Under the pieces are notes generated by a model, which worked only from the letters and a program-made list of their open reading frames with translations, was not told where the DNA came from and searched no databases. Made by a program: the position numbers and the translations under genes. A stretch of 64,000 nucleotides of DNA, from contig CM032122.1 in NCBI GenBank assembly GCA_018894105.1, forward strand, positions 22,107,674-22,171,673, read 5' to 3'. Source of the DNA: Jacaranda mimosifolia. Lineage: Eukaryota; Streptophyta; Magnoliopsida; Lamiales; Bignoniaceae. Numbering within the stretch: position 1 is the stretch's first letter; each line of letters opens with the position of its first letter. Below, in pieces: positions 36,597 to 48,183 of this stretch.

Positions 36597-39500
36597 AGAG
36601 TGTTTTCCCAAAATAATATTCTAATAAAGAATAATTCTCACACTATCACTCTTTCAAAACTATTTTCCAAAGTATTATTTTTTATTGCCACATGTATTTC
36701 CATGTAAGAAAATTTTGATTTGTTGGAATTTATATTTCTTTTTCTTATTTCATAGGACAATCAGAATTTATTAATTGAAATTTATTGGAGTTGTGATTTA
36801 GCTTTTCTCCGAAGAGAGGAAGAGAAATAAGAGATGTGAGCGAGGCACTTGGGTCTCCACCTCAATTTTTTTTTTTAACAAAATAATAATCACATTTAGA
36901 ATTTTGTTCTACAACAAATAGTACAGTTTAACAAAAACAAACCAAACAAAAGTGCGTAAACACAATGAAATCAATGAGATGATGTATTTGGGTAAAATAT
37001 CTTGCAATAGAATTTGGAGATAAATATATGAAATAAAAGTTAAAATCAACCAAAAAATAAGTCTTGAAAAATAAATCACATAGTAAAAAAAGAGCAAACT
37101 CTGTTAGTGTTAATAAATAAATATTAAACAATAAAAGTTAATATCTCAATAAATTATTTTATTAACTTGAATCCAACAAATGAAGTCAGATTAAGAACCC
37201 TAAACGTTTTGCAGCATGAATGAAATTTTATTCTACAAATTCCTGCTATAATTTTATGATATTCTAAAAGGTGAAAAGAAAAAATTAATGATTACCTCTT
37301 ACCTTGCCAGTGTAGAGACTTGTAGATTTAAAGACGAAAAAGATAACTAAGAGGGTGTTTGGGTGAGCTTATAAGCTCTTTAAAACATCTTATAACATAT
37401 TTGAGAACTTATAAGATGTCAAAAAGTGTTCGGTAAATTTTTTAAAGAAAGAGCTTATAAGCTTCTAAAATAATATGTTAGGAGCTTATAAGCTCTTCTT
37501 AAAAAAGTTAGGAATTCCTAACTTAGAGAGTGTTTGGCTAAGCTTTTTCAAAAGATCTTATGAGCTCCTACATCTTATAAGATGTTTTTGGAGCTTATAA
37601 GATGTTAGATATTTTTTTTAAAAATAAGTTCTTAATGTGTTTGGATAAAATAAGATCTTTGAGCTTATAAAATGTTAATAATGAAAATTTTATAATTAAT
37701 ATGATCAAGATTAAGCTACCTTGTTAAAATCTTCAAAATAAGTTAGGAACTTCTTACTTTTTTAAGAAAAGCTTTTAAGCTCATAATATCTTATTTTAGA
37801 AGCTTATAAGCTCTTTTTAAAAAAAAATTATCAAACACTCTTTGCCATCTTTTAAGCTCTCAAACATTTTATAAGATGCTTTGAGCACCTTATAAGCTCA
37901 CCCAAACACCCATTGGAGGGTGTTTGGCTAAACTTATTTAAAAAGTTTTATAAGCTCTTACATCTTTTAAAATATTTTTGAAGCTTATAAGATGTTAGAT
38001 CTTTTTAAATAAGTTCTTAAAGTATTTGGATAAAATAAGATCTTTGTGAGCTCATAAAATATTAGTAATGACAATTTTGTAATTAATGTGATTAAAATTA
38101 AGGGAGCTTGTTAAGATTTTAAAAATAAATTAGGAATTCCTTACTTTTTTAAAAAGAGGTTATAAGCTCTTAACATCTTATTTAGGAGCTTAAAAGCTCT
38201 TTTTTAAGAAAATTATCAAACACTTTGTGACATCTTATAACTTCTCAAACATCTTATAAGTTCTCAAACATCTGAGAACTTTATAAGCTCACCTAAGCAC
38301 CCTCTTAGAGATGTTTTGAGAACCTTATAAGCCTTATAATCTCACCCAAGTGTTTGGGTAAGCTTAATTATAAGGTTCTCAAAATATCTTATAAGATGCT
38401 TGGGAGTTTATAAGATGATAAAAAGTGTTCGGTAATTTTTTTTTTTCAAAAGAGTTTATAAGATAATAAAAAGTGTTTGGTAAATGTATTTTGAAAAGAA
38501 CTTATAAGATCCTAAAATAAAAATGTTAGCATCTTATAAGCTCTTTTAAGAAAAATAAGGAGACCATAACTTATTTTTAAGATCTTAACAAGCTCATTTA
38601 TTAACTATTCTAATTAAAAAATTACCATTACTAACATCTTATAAGCTCTAAAATCTTATTTTATCCAAACATTTCAACAACTTATTTTAAAAATAAGATC
38701 TAACATCTAAGTTCCAAAAATGTCTTATAAGATGAAGGAGCTTATAAAATTTATTAAATAAGCTTAGCCAAACATCCTCTTATTTTTAGGATCTTAACAA
38801 ACTCCCTTAATTTTAAGCATGTTAACAAAATTGCCATTACCAACATATATCTTATAAGATCCAAAATCTTATTTTATCCAAACATTTTAATAACTTATTT
38901 TTAAAAAAAGATATATCATCTTATATGCTCCATAAACATCTTACAAGATGTAGGAGCTTATAAGACCTTGTGAATAAGCTAAAGCCAAACACCTTCTTAT
39001 AAGATCCTTAAAACATCTTATAAGTTTTTTAAGAGCTTATAAGATGCTAGAAAGTGTTTGGTAATTTTTTTTAGAAAAGAAGTTATAAGCTCATAAAATA
39101 AAATATTATGATCTTATGAACTCTTTTTAAAAAAGGGAAGGAGATCCTAATTTATTTTCAAGATTTTAACAATCTCCTTAAATTTTAATCTATTTAATTA
39201 CAAAATTACCATTACTAACATCTTATAAGCTTTAAGATCTTATTTTATCCAAACACTTCAATAACTTATTTTTAAAATAAGATATAACATCTTATAAGCT
39301 CAAAAAAACATCTTGTAAGATGTAAGAGTTTATAATTTTTTTTGAATAAGTTTAGCCAAACACCCTCTAAATTTATTTGCTACTTTTTGAGTTTAGAAAA
39401 TAGTGAGACTCCATCAAAAAGTAGGGGGGAAAAAAGAGAGTTCCAACTAGTAAGTGTGGTCTTTAAAATAAGGAAAAATTATAAATTTCAATTAATAAAT

Positions 39501-39616
39501 TTTTACTTACATGCCAATACATGTGGCAATTAAGGTAATAATATGGAAAATAATTTTGAAAGAGTGATAATTTGAGAATTATTATTTATTAGAATAATAT
39601 TTTAAAAAGACACTAC
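36597..39616. mobile_element. Element with long terminal inverted repeats, host of a MITE array
   Basis: About 150 bp at the left end (GTGTTTTCCCAAAATAATAT ... CTTTCAAAACTATTTTCC ... TTGCCACATGTATT) is matched by an inverted copy at 39460-39616 (AATACATGTGGCAATTAA ... GGAAAATAATTTTGAAAG ... AGAATAATATTTTAAAAAG). Long TIRs without transposase suggest a MULE- or foldback-type element. Flanks are TA-rich, so the target duplication is unclear. About 2 kb of its interior is the Tourist-like array. Confidence 0.7.
37351..39367. mobile_element. Nested or tandem array of Tourist-like MITEs
   Basis: Begins GAGGGTGTTTGGGTGAGC at 37351 and ends GTTTAGCCAAACACCCTC at 39367, with TAA on both outer flanks. 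Further ends are visible at about 37526 (after TTA), 37890-37912, 37916, 38290-38308, 38352, 38762-38783, 38990 and 39350. This implies four to six copies of about 390 bp, some interrupted and in both orientations. All are rich in CTTATAAG palindromes. The unit matches the single copy at 12207-12596. Confidence 0.8.
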
Positions 39617-40022
39617 ATATATAAATCTGTATGGAGAGTGAAAATGGAAAAAACTGGAACCATATATATGAATATATCTATATGAAGTTCAATATTTTCA
39701 TTTGAAGATGGAATCTACACAAGTGCAAAAAGATGATCCATTTTCTCCGAGTAGTATAGTAATTAACATAAAAGTATCATTTTTAAATACTAGTTTTAGT
39801 TTCGAGATTCCAAGTTCCAAAAACCCAACTAATATATCTCCTCTCTCACACACACATACATATTTATATATGCAAGCAAGAATATATGAATGTTTAATCC
39901 ATCCGACGGCGCACGATCTACTGTGCAGTAAATCGACATTATTACCACTCCATTTCATGCATATTTATTTATTTATCAACGATATTGGCTCCTCTTCTTC
40001 TTTTCCATGTATGTATATTCCC

Positions 40023-40074
<52 letters not shown>
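40023..40074. repeat. (CT)n(CA)n microsatellite in the RKD 5' leader
   Basis: About 15 CT units followed by about 9 CA units, ending some 20 bp before the RKD start codon. CT/GA tracts near plant transcription starts are often bound by BPC (GAGA-binding) proteins, but that role is only inferred here. Confidence 0.9.
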
Positions 40075-40075
<1 letters not shown>

Positions 40076-40094
40076 TCACAGAGATTAATCAAGG

Positions 40095-41547
40095 ATGGAA
40101 AGTACTGATCATCAGTCTCTCATGGGTCGGCCAAATTATGAAGGAGCAATAGTCAAAGAAGAATACGAAGATGTTTTCTGCTTTCCAGCCCAACTCCCGC
40201 CACTTGACCATTTCAGTAGTAGTAGCAGGACATTAAGGTTATATATCATTTTTTTGTTTGTTTCTTTTACATTTTTTTTTTGTCGTTTAAGAAAAAAATC
40301 AACTTAAATCATAGGATAGATATCCAACAAAGGTTAGCAGATATCTAAAAGTAGAACTTTCCAGTGTTTCTTTTGATTTTTGTTTAAATCTTTTGTGTGT
40401 TGGTGTGTCAAATTTACCAGCAGTGCGTACTATGGCTATACTGCATGGGATGATGAATTTGGGTTCCAAGAAGCTGCATTTCATGCTGTTTCCTTCGTGG
40501 ATATGTATCTGAGTGATCCTTTTTATTCTGCTGTGGGTTATGTACCAAACCAATCTCTCATCCGGGGTAAATATATTATATAAAATATGATCACGATATT
40601 CTTGTTTTTCAACATATAATGATATATCCATATGTATAATCCCAATTTCTGTTATTCTTGGGGTTTCACTGATGTCTTTTACCTGTTGTAGTTGACGAGA
40701 GTCTTTTCTGCAATTCGAGGAGTGAATTTGGAGTTTGGAATGAGGCGACTGAAGGATTTGAGGCTCAGCAGAAGCAGATGGAATTGGGAAATAATAGCAA
40801 TAAAATTGGGAAAATGATCACAGTTGAGCAGCCAGTGGAAGAGAAGAAATCAGACAAAAGATCATCCGGAGACGTAGTAGTTGAAAATGAAAATAATTCA
40901 ACTAGTTCAAAAACTTTGTCGAGGAAAACCATTTCTCAGTATTTTTACATGCCCATAACACAAGCAGCAAGGGAACTTAAAGTGGGGCTAACTTTCTTAA
41001 AGAAAAGGTGCAGGGAATTGGGAATTCGAAGGTGGCCACACAGGAAGCTCATGAGCCTCCAAACCCTGATAAAAAATGTCCGGGTACCCTCCAACTTCCC
41101 TTCTCCCTTTTGAGATGATTTAATTTATGGGTCTCAAGACGTTACGATCATATTATAAACCACTCTGAATTAAATCACTAACAACTAAAATAATGAATAA
41201 GTCCTCCTTGATGCCTTTTTCGGTTGCTGAGGCACAAAAAAGAACCAACTCGTTGCATGTCTGAGGACTGGAGGATATATCAGGCTTTGAGATAGGCTGC
41301 ATTCCTAAATTTGGGATGTTTGGTGTGTGAGCTAATTAGAGAAATTCTTCTTTTTTTCTTTTTTTGGCTTGGACAGGAAATAGGGAAGGAGGAAGAAGGG
41401 GTGTTGAGGAATGAGGCCATAGAGATTTTGGAGCAAGAGAAGAAACAAATGGAAGAGATCCCTGACATGGAATTGGAGAGTAAAACCAAGAGGTTAAGAC
41501 AAGCATGTTTCAAGGCAAATTACAAGAAGAGAAGGCTCATGGGTTGA
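40095..41547 (+). CDS. RWP-RK domain transcription factor, RKD family
   Basis: Four exons: 40095-40237, 40424-40566 (or from 40421), 40692-41083 and 41377-41547, giving about 282 residues. Junction phases agree throughout and introns are GT-AG. The N-terminal half is acidic and aromatic. The DNA-binding domain is at about residues 165-218: [20 protein letters not shown], then [19 protein letters not shown] and [12 protein letters not shown], containing the diagnostic RWPxRK motif. A short Glu/Lys-rich helical tail follows ([20 protein letters not shown]...), common in RKDs. Plant RKDs control egg-cell identity, early embryo or gametophyte development. The protein lacks the long N-terminal GAF-like and C-terminal PB1 regions of NLPs, which separates it from that sister family. 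Which RKD it is cannot be decided. Confidence 0.9.
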
Positions 41548-42662
41548 TGGGATTCAGAATCATATTTCAAGGAAAATTAGAACAAGGTAGTCAAGATGAT
41601 GTCTTCATCAGGACAAGGAATTGAAATCTATAGTCTAACACTACTTTTCTTCTCACTTAGTGACATTGTTTCTAAAAGTATCTCCGTAGTCAGCAATCAT
41701 TTTTCCCTTTTTCTGTTTGGAGTATATTTATAGACCGGGGTGGTGTAAGTACATTACGGCCTTTGGTATGAGGACTATAATAAAATTGATATCTAGTGGT
41801 ATTAATTTAATAATGTTTTATAATGTAATGATTAAAGAAATAATATTATCATAGTCGTTTTACTATAATATAATATTTAATTATAAATGATAAATAAAAA
41901 AATGATATTTAATTGATTTTAACTGAAATTAATACACGTACTTCAAATATATTTAACTAGTGCTATTACATATGTGACATTTTCCAATGCCTCTAATGTA
42001 GAATTTTCTTTTATTGGAGGTATTGTCTTGATCCAATTTGTTTTGCCTTATCAATATCATGCCAAAACTCAATTTATTTTGACCTGTCAATATCATGCCA
42101 AAACTGCAAACTCAGCCTCAAAATTTGTTTGTAATTTCATTATATATTTCACCAAATAGACAAAATTGATCCTATTACAAATATTGTAATTATGTAGTTA
42201 AATAATTATATTTTGAATATTATATTTTAGTAGGTATTTCATCTCTTATTTCATTCTATTGAATACACGTCACATGTATATGATCTATATGATAGCATGT
42301 TATTTAAAGAATTTTTTGTGGCATGATAACATGTCATTTATACCATTAATTAAAATATTTAATTTAATTTTTTGATAATATTTTTACAAAAAAATATTTA
42401 ATATATCTGGCGTTTTATAATACTTATTGAAATTGAGGATTTTAACTGATATTTAGACCTTGAATCTTGGCCAGAATTAAAAAAAATAAATCTTTTTCTC
42501 AATATTTTAAATAATATAATTTTATGCTTGATTTGTACATTTTTTTTCTTAATTAATTTTCTTGATTCAAACATATTCACAAGCATATTTTTAAGCGTCT
42601 ATAGAATTTGCGGCGGTCAAATTTTGGCTGCCGAGGATTAAGAAAACCTTACGTGAACTCCG
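41548..42662. other. AT-rich intergenic DNA
   Basis: Holds the RKD 3' flank and the PPR promoter. A short direct repeat (TATCAATATCATGCCAAAAC, then TGTCAATATCATGCCAAAAC) occurs at about 42048-42104. Nothing else is supported. Confidence 0.5.
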
Positions 42663-44411
42663 ATGAACGGAATCCATCAAGAGAAGGCGATCATTTCTCT
42701 CATAAAATCCTGCACCCAAAAATCCCATTTGCTCCAGCTCCACTCCCAACTCCTCCGCACCTCCCATTTTTACAACCCCACCATTTTCCTGTCCTTCCTG
42801 TCTCGTTTCACTCTCCCTCCATTGCGTGATGTATCATACTCCGGTAGAATCTATTCCGACTTCCCTGAGCCCAACGTTTCTTTATACAACACCATGATCA
42901 AGGCTCATTCATTGAGCCGGGATACAGCTCACGGCGGCTTTCTGTTGTACAGGGAATTACTTCGTTCAGGCATTTCTGCAAACGCTTTGTCAGCGACCGT
43001 CGCTATGAAATGTTGTATGAAGATGGAATCTTTGTTTAATGGGATGCAGATTCATGCTAGGATTTGGAAGGATGGGCATCTATTTGATGGCCTTTTGTTG
43101 ACCACATTAATGGATTTCTATTCATGTTTGGAGAGGGGTGGCGAGGCTTGTAAAGTGTTTGATGAGATGTCTCATAGAGATATTGTTGCTTGGAATGTGT
43201 TGATTTCTTGCTATACTCGTAATGGACGGACCCGAGATGCGTTGGCCTTATTCGATATGATGAGAAATTCAAACGGGTGCCAACCTGATGATGTCACTTG
43301 TTTGCTTGTTCTGCAGGCTTGTGCGAGCTTGAATGCACTGGAATTCGGTAAAAAGGTCCATAACTATATCGTGCAACAAGGTCTTCATAGCAAGACAGAT
43401 GTTTGTAACTCTCTTATAACCATGTATTCACGCTGTGGATGTGTGGAGAAAGCGTACAAGGCGTTTAAGCAGATGGCTAATAGAGATGTGATCTCATGGA
43501 GTGCGATGATTTCAGGTTTATCGAGTAATGGGTATGGCAGAGATGCCATTGAAGCTTTCAAACAGATGCAAAGAGAAGGCATTTTGCCTGGTGATCAGAC
43601 TTTTACTGGAGTTTTATCAGCATGTAGCCACTCAGGGCTAGTTGACGAGGGTAGGATGTTTTTCAAGTGTATGAGCAGAGATTTTGGGATTACACCAAAC
43701 ATTCATCATTATGGGTGTATGGTGGATCTCTTGGGTCGTGCTGGTTTGCTAGAGGAGGCATTTGACCTCATAAGTTCAATGAGGATCAAACCAGATGCGG
43801 CAATGTGGAGGACGTTGCTTGGAGCCTGTAGAATTCATCATCATGTTGCCCTTGGAGAACGAGTAATTGAGCATCTTGTTGAACTCAAGGCTCAAGAAGC
43901 AGGAGATTATGTGCTCTTATTGAATATTTATTCTTCGGCAGGGTACTGGGAGAAGGTTGTGGAAGTGAGGAAGATGATGAAGGACAAAGGAATTCGGACG
44001 ACACCTGCTGCTAGCACTATAGAGTTAAAAAGACAGGTGCATGAATTTTTCGCAGATGACATTTCACATCCAAGAAAGAAGGAAATTTATGAAAAGCTTG
44101 CAGAAGTAAATCAGCAACTGAGGATTGCTGGTTATGTTGCTGAAATAACTTCTGAGCTGCAAAATATGGAAGCAAAAAGTGAGCCATATGCATTATCCTA
44201 CCACAGCGAGAAATTGGCCATTACTTTTGGAATTCTTGCCACCCCACCTGGCACTACAATAAGAGTTGCAAAAGACCTCCGCATTTGCATAGATTGTCAT
44301 AATTTTTGCAAAATTCTATCTGCTGTTTATGATCGGAAAGTGGTTATTAGAGACCGTAATCGCTTTCATCATTTCCAAGAGGGACGCTGCTCTTGCGATG
44401 ACTATTGGTGA
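42663..44411 (+). CDS. PLS-class pentatricopeptide repeat protein with DYW domain
   Basis: A single exon encodes 582 residues. The N-terminus is short. Several degenerate 31-36-residue PPR motifs follow (for example DIVAWNVLISCYTRNGRTRD, DVCNSLITMYSRCGCVEKAY and DVISWSAMISGLSSNGYGRD), then E and E+ regions. From about residue 480 comes the DYW cytidine-deaminase-like domain, with HSEKLA (HxE zinc and catalytic site) near 512, CIDCH near 545, and the terminal Asp-Tyr-Trp. DYW proteins bind organellar RNA and carry out C-to-U editing in mitochondria or plastids. The PG box reads TPAAS instead of the usual TPGCS. The target cannot be predicted from inspection. From memory the best Arabidopsis match is the protein at At3g47530. 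Confidence 0.93.
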   Translation: MNGIHQEKAIISLIKSCTQKSHLLQLHSQLLRTSHFYNPTIFLSFLSRFTLPPLRDVSYSGRIYSDFPEPNVSLYNTMIKAHSLSRDTAHGGFLLYRELLRSGISANALSATVAMKCCMKMESLFNGMQIHARIWKDGHLFDGLLLTTLMDFYSCLERGGEACKVFDEMSHRDIVAWNVLISCYTRNGRTRDALALFDMMRNSNGCQPDDVTCLLVLQACASLNALEFGKKVHNYIVQQGLHSKTDVCNSLITMYSRCGCVEKAYKAFKQMANRDVISWSAMISGLSSNGYGRDAIEAFKQMQREGILPGDQTFTGVLSACSHSGLVDEGRMFFKCMSRDFGITPNIHHYGCMVDLLGRAGLLEEAFDLISSMRIKPDAAMWRTLLGACRIHHHVALGERVIEHLVELKAQEAGDYVLLLNIYSSAGYWEKVVEVRKMMKDKGIRTTPAASTIELKRQVHEFFADDISHPRKKEIYEKLAEVNQQLRIAGYVAEITSELQNMEAKSEPYALSYHSEKLAITFGILATPPGTTIRVAKDLRICIDCHNFCKILSAVYDRKVVIRDRNRFHHFQEGRCSCDDYW

Positions 44412-45279
44412 TGTACATATGGTCTGAGAAATCTCATTCTGCCACACCATTGAGGAGGTAGGGAGTGGAAAGATTCACATATCAGTGTAGCTGTGGAAGC
44501 TCGTCATCCTTCTTGCCGCAGGGATGAGGAAAAAAGAACGTGTCCCAGACAGAGAATTTCATTGTTTTTTCATCAAATTCTTGGAATTCTACTGCAATAA
44601 CAGAAACATCATTAAATCCACTGATGGTCTCATCAATGAGCTTTCAAGTTTTTCCTGTGGTAATTGGGCATGCATGTTGAGGGCTGAATGCCTGAAGCCT
44701 GCAGTGGCCGAGTTTGATCCAGTTTCAGCTGAATAATGAAGCATATGGGGGCTCAGATGACGTTAAACATATTTCAAATTTTTGGTCTTGGAGAATTGTA
44801 ATACTTCTACCAAGCTGAAGGGGTAGGGCGGATTTTGATATTTGTATCCAAATTAAAAGACTAATTTATAATGAAATAAATTCAGATACTCCTTGCAAAA
44901 GGTTAAGCACAGTAAAGGAGATCAGTATCTTATCTTGATTTTTTAATTTGCAGAACAATCAAAGAGGTTTCAAATGGAAGTTTGAACTGAGAAATTTAAG
45001 GCTTTACTCTGGGTTGGAAGGGAGCTCTTGCAGAAATTCTCAGATGCCTGCACCAAGGCCAGGCCTAAGAAAGGGTCTTGAAATAGTTCTCAACCAGCAG
45101 CAGGCGCGCCTCGGTTAGAACCTTACTAAGCTGCATGCATCGTTGCCCCAAGCGCAAATATCTATTGTGGAATTCACCTTTTAGTGGCACCTTAACAAGC
45201 ATTTTACTTTAGAAAAACTCAACTAGGCATTCATTATTGTCCTGTTGAACAAGATCTACACCTTGTGGTTCAATCCGGA
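44412..45279. other. 3' flank of the PPR gene
   Basis: An open frame at 44524-44736 (70 codons) lies just downstream on the same strand but has no recognisable domain. I regard it as 3' UTR or chance. A less AT-rich stretch at 44990-45190 has no identifiable product. AATAAA-like signals occur near 44873. Confidence 0.45.
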
Positions 45280-46201
45280 TAGGCCTGTAAATGGGTGGGT
45301 ATCACCCTACCCACACCCATACCCTAAAATACCCAAAAGGATGAGACCCTAATTCTACCCTACCCTAAAATACCAAAAAGATGAGACCCTAATCCTACCT
45401 TACCTATCTTACCCAGGACCCATTGGGTTTAGTTTATTGAACTTATATTTTTAATGTATATATTTATTTTCTCAATATATAGTAAAAATATTATTTAGCA
45501 TTCGATAACAAAAAGTAATTTTTTTATATTTAATTTAATTTTAAACTTTTTTGCTAATTAAATTAACTATTTTATTGATATAATAGTTAAAATTTATTAA
45601 TATAATTAACAATTAAATTTTTTGCTAATTAAATTAATATAATTAAAAAAAAGTTAATAAAAACAGTTTAAAAGCAAATTTTTTTTCTATATTTAATTTT
45701 ATAAAAACAGTTAATTTCTATATTAATAAAAATTATTCATTAACAAAATTAATTTTTTAACTATTTTTATAAAAATTATTTATTCCCCTATTAATTTTAA
45801 TATTATTAATTTTATTAATGAAAAATGTTCAAATGTTGCCATTGCTATTCCAATTTAAAAAAAAAATTGCTATCCAAAATATTAACTTTATTAATTTAGT
45901 TTAATTTTTAATGAAGAAAATTATTTAGTTGATACTGTTCATTCACATATTTGTAATTTTTATATATAAAAAGTTTATCATTAATATAAATTTGATTTGG
46001 GTATAAACAATTTTTAGGTTTATAGATTAAGTTTAAGTATAAAGCAATGGGTAATTTTTTAGTATGGTTACATGGGTAATTTATGGGTACAACCCTATCC
46101 ATACCCATTACACTATCTTTAATAAGTATGGGTATGTGTAGGGCATGAGTATTGACATTTTCGGTCTGAGTAGGGTGTTACCTTACCCATTTACAGGCCT
46201 A
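45280..46201. mobile_element. hAT-like non-autonomous element
   Basis: Opens TAGGCCTGTAAATGGGT and closes with the exact inverse ACCCATTTACAGGCCTA. Similarity extends inward to about 35 bp (CACCCTAC...). Flanks AATCCGGA and AATCCAGGA look like an 8-bp duplication with one change. The interior is AT-rich with ACCCTACCC-type subterminal repeats and no transposase. Confidence 0.8.
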
Positions 46202-46228
46202 ATCCAGGATTGTTAGATACCAAAAGGG

Positions 46229-46978
46229 CTCGTTTGGTTTTATTTCCAAATCCAATTTTTATTTTCATGCATTTTCAAAAGTTAAAAGAGTAGTAATAGT
46301 TTTAAAATGGAAATGAGATTGCTATCCCCTTCGCTGGTGAAGTGTCCCCCTGTTGGCAGAAGCACTGAGCTTCCATGAGGTTTTGAGCTAGGTTACAAAA
46401 TGCATATTCACATCTGGTCCTTTTCGAATTAGACTCTCAAATGGTGGTCAAAATGATGTTAAAAAGTTCTATTGATGTGTTTTATGTTGGGTCTCTTATT
46501 GAAGAATGAAAAGCTTTTATGTCTGAGCAAAATGGTAGTGTTAGCTTTAGTAGGAGCTCAACAAACTAAGTTACTCATTGCGTTGTCCGAGCATCTGGTT
46601 TTTTGTCTAGGCCAGTTTTGTGAGAGAATCATACTCTGCATTCCTCCTTAATCTTCTTTCTAGTGATTTGCAATAAAATTTCTCCTTTTTATTTAAAAAA
46701 AAGTGTAGGGTTGAAAAATTAATTTATTTATATTTTTTTTATGTTTAGAAAGATTTATTTTTTAAAAATATATATAATTTATTAATTTTAAAATGATAGT
46801 GTTTATATCAAATCAAATTGCATTTGATTGTTGTATAATATGAACATGGGGTAGACTTAAAAATAATAGTAATAAAAAAAAATATTTTGATTGAAAATGA
46901 ATATAAGTTAATAATTTTCAAATTTCAAGTAGTAATGAAAATAAAAATGAGAGTTGAAAATGAAAACAAACAAGCCTT
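46229..46978. mobile_element. MITE with ~55-bp inverted ends
   Basis: The left end (GGCTCGTTTGGTTTTATTTC ... TTTTTATTTTCATGC) is mirrored at the right (ATGAAAATAAAAATGAGAG ... AAACAAACAAGCCTT). The family cannot be fixed because no clean target duplication is visible. Its middle (46320-46690) is less AT-rich and may be an older insertion. Confidence 0.6.
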
Positions 46979-47367
46979 AAATGCCCAAATTGAAACTTAA
47001 TTTAGAACTAAAATTGAGCAGGGCTGCACGAACGCAACCCTCGTCTACCACAAATTATGATATAGGCTTTGTTACTTGGGCTAACCTCAGGCGGGCATCC
47101 CTCCAAAGTGTAACGGACGTCGGCAACCTAAGCCATAGGCGTTCTTAATAGCCCATTGACCTTGTCCACGTAAGTATGGAGCCCCTCTATATTTCTTTCC
47201 TTTATGTAACTCCTCCCCCATCATCTACTCTATAACATATCTATGTGGGATGGATTCTCATACTTTGTTTGTTCATGAATTTCATACACACGCGGTTCAT
47301 ACACATATTTGATAAAACGAAACGATTTGAACATCTTATCAAAATGTATGTTTCAACTTCGAGATAC
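46979..47367. other. Unassigned, probably retroelement-derived DNA
   Basis: A GC-richer stretch at 47010-47200 resembles LTR or untranslated retroelement DNA more than host gene sequence, and copia coding follows directly. No reading frame is recognised. Confidence 0.35.
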
Positions 47368-48180
47368 TTACTTGAGTTTATTAATGGACCTTTGAAGTTT
47401 GCAAACTTTTTGCTCACTCTCTTTTGTTGTAAAATCTTGTGGTTGCTCCATGTAAATTTTCTTATCTATGTTTCCATTAAGAAATGTAGTCTTTACATCC
47501 ATTTGCCAAATTTCATAGTCATGGTAAGCGACTATGGCAAGCATAATCTTTATGGATTTATGCATAGCGACTGGTGATAAAGTTTCCTCGAAGTCAATAC
47601 CAGGTCTTTGAGTATAACCTTTTGCCACTGGTCAAGCCTTAAAGGTCGTTATCTCTCCATCGGTTCCAAGATTATGCTTATAGATCCATTTACAACTAAG
47701 GGGTACTATTCCCTTCGATGGATCTGCCAAAGTCCATTCTTTGTTGCAGTACATGGAACCCATTTTGAATTTCATGGCCTTAAGATAATGACCTGAATAT
47801 ATGTCCGACATAGCTTCCTCATAAATCATTGGATTGCTATCCATTTGGCCAATCTTATGAAGGAATCCAAACATTTCGGGTTACTTCTTGATTCAGTCCG
47901 ACCTTCTAGGAAGTTGTGTACTAGGCTCGGGATGCTCTTCGTTTCTATCACTTATGGGATAATATGATCATCTTGAACTTTATCAAGCTCAACGATAACG
48001 CCTTTTCTATCTAATAGTTACTCCAAGGTTGCATTCTTCAAAACAAACACCTTTTGTTCCGAGGGATCTAGAAGTAGCAACCCAAATACTCTTTTGCTTA
48101 TCCCATAAACTTACACAAGGTGGATTTTGCATCCAAATTATCTCCCTCTAGTCTATTGACATAGGCAAGAGAACCTCAAA
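47368..48180 (-). pseudogene. Ty1/copia reverse transcriptase fragment with integrase tail
   Basis: Minus-strand open pieces at 47874-47632 (EWTLADPSKGIVPLSCKWIY) and 47628-47368 (GYTQRPGIDFEETLSPVAMH, then IWQMDVKTTFLNGNI) are the start of the copia reverse transcriptase (RVT_2), broken by a stop or shift between them. Upstream, to about 48180, degraded sequence reading GSLAYVNRLEGDNLDAKST resembles the integrase C-terminal region. The frame stops near 47368, before the YVDD catalytic box, so the fragment is truncated. Confidence 0.85.
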
Positions 48181-48183
48181 CTC

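Noticed and set aside
39702..40088. 128-codon plus-strand frame just upstream of the RKD gene
   Set aside because: It ends in translated (CT)n(CA)n repeat and has no domain; more likely promoter or leader DNA.
44524..44736. 70-codon plus-strand frame after the PPR gene
   Set aside because: No recognisable motif and position in the PPR 3' UTR. A tiny real gene cannot be excluded but is unsupported.
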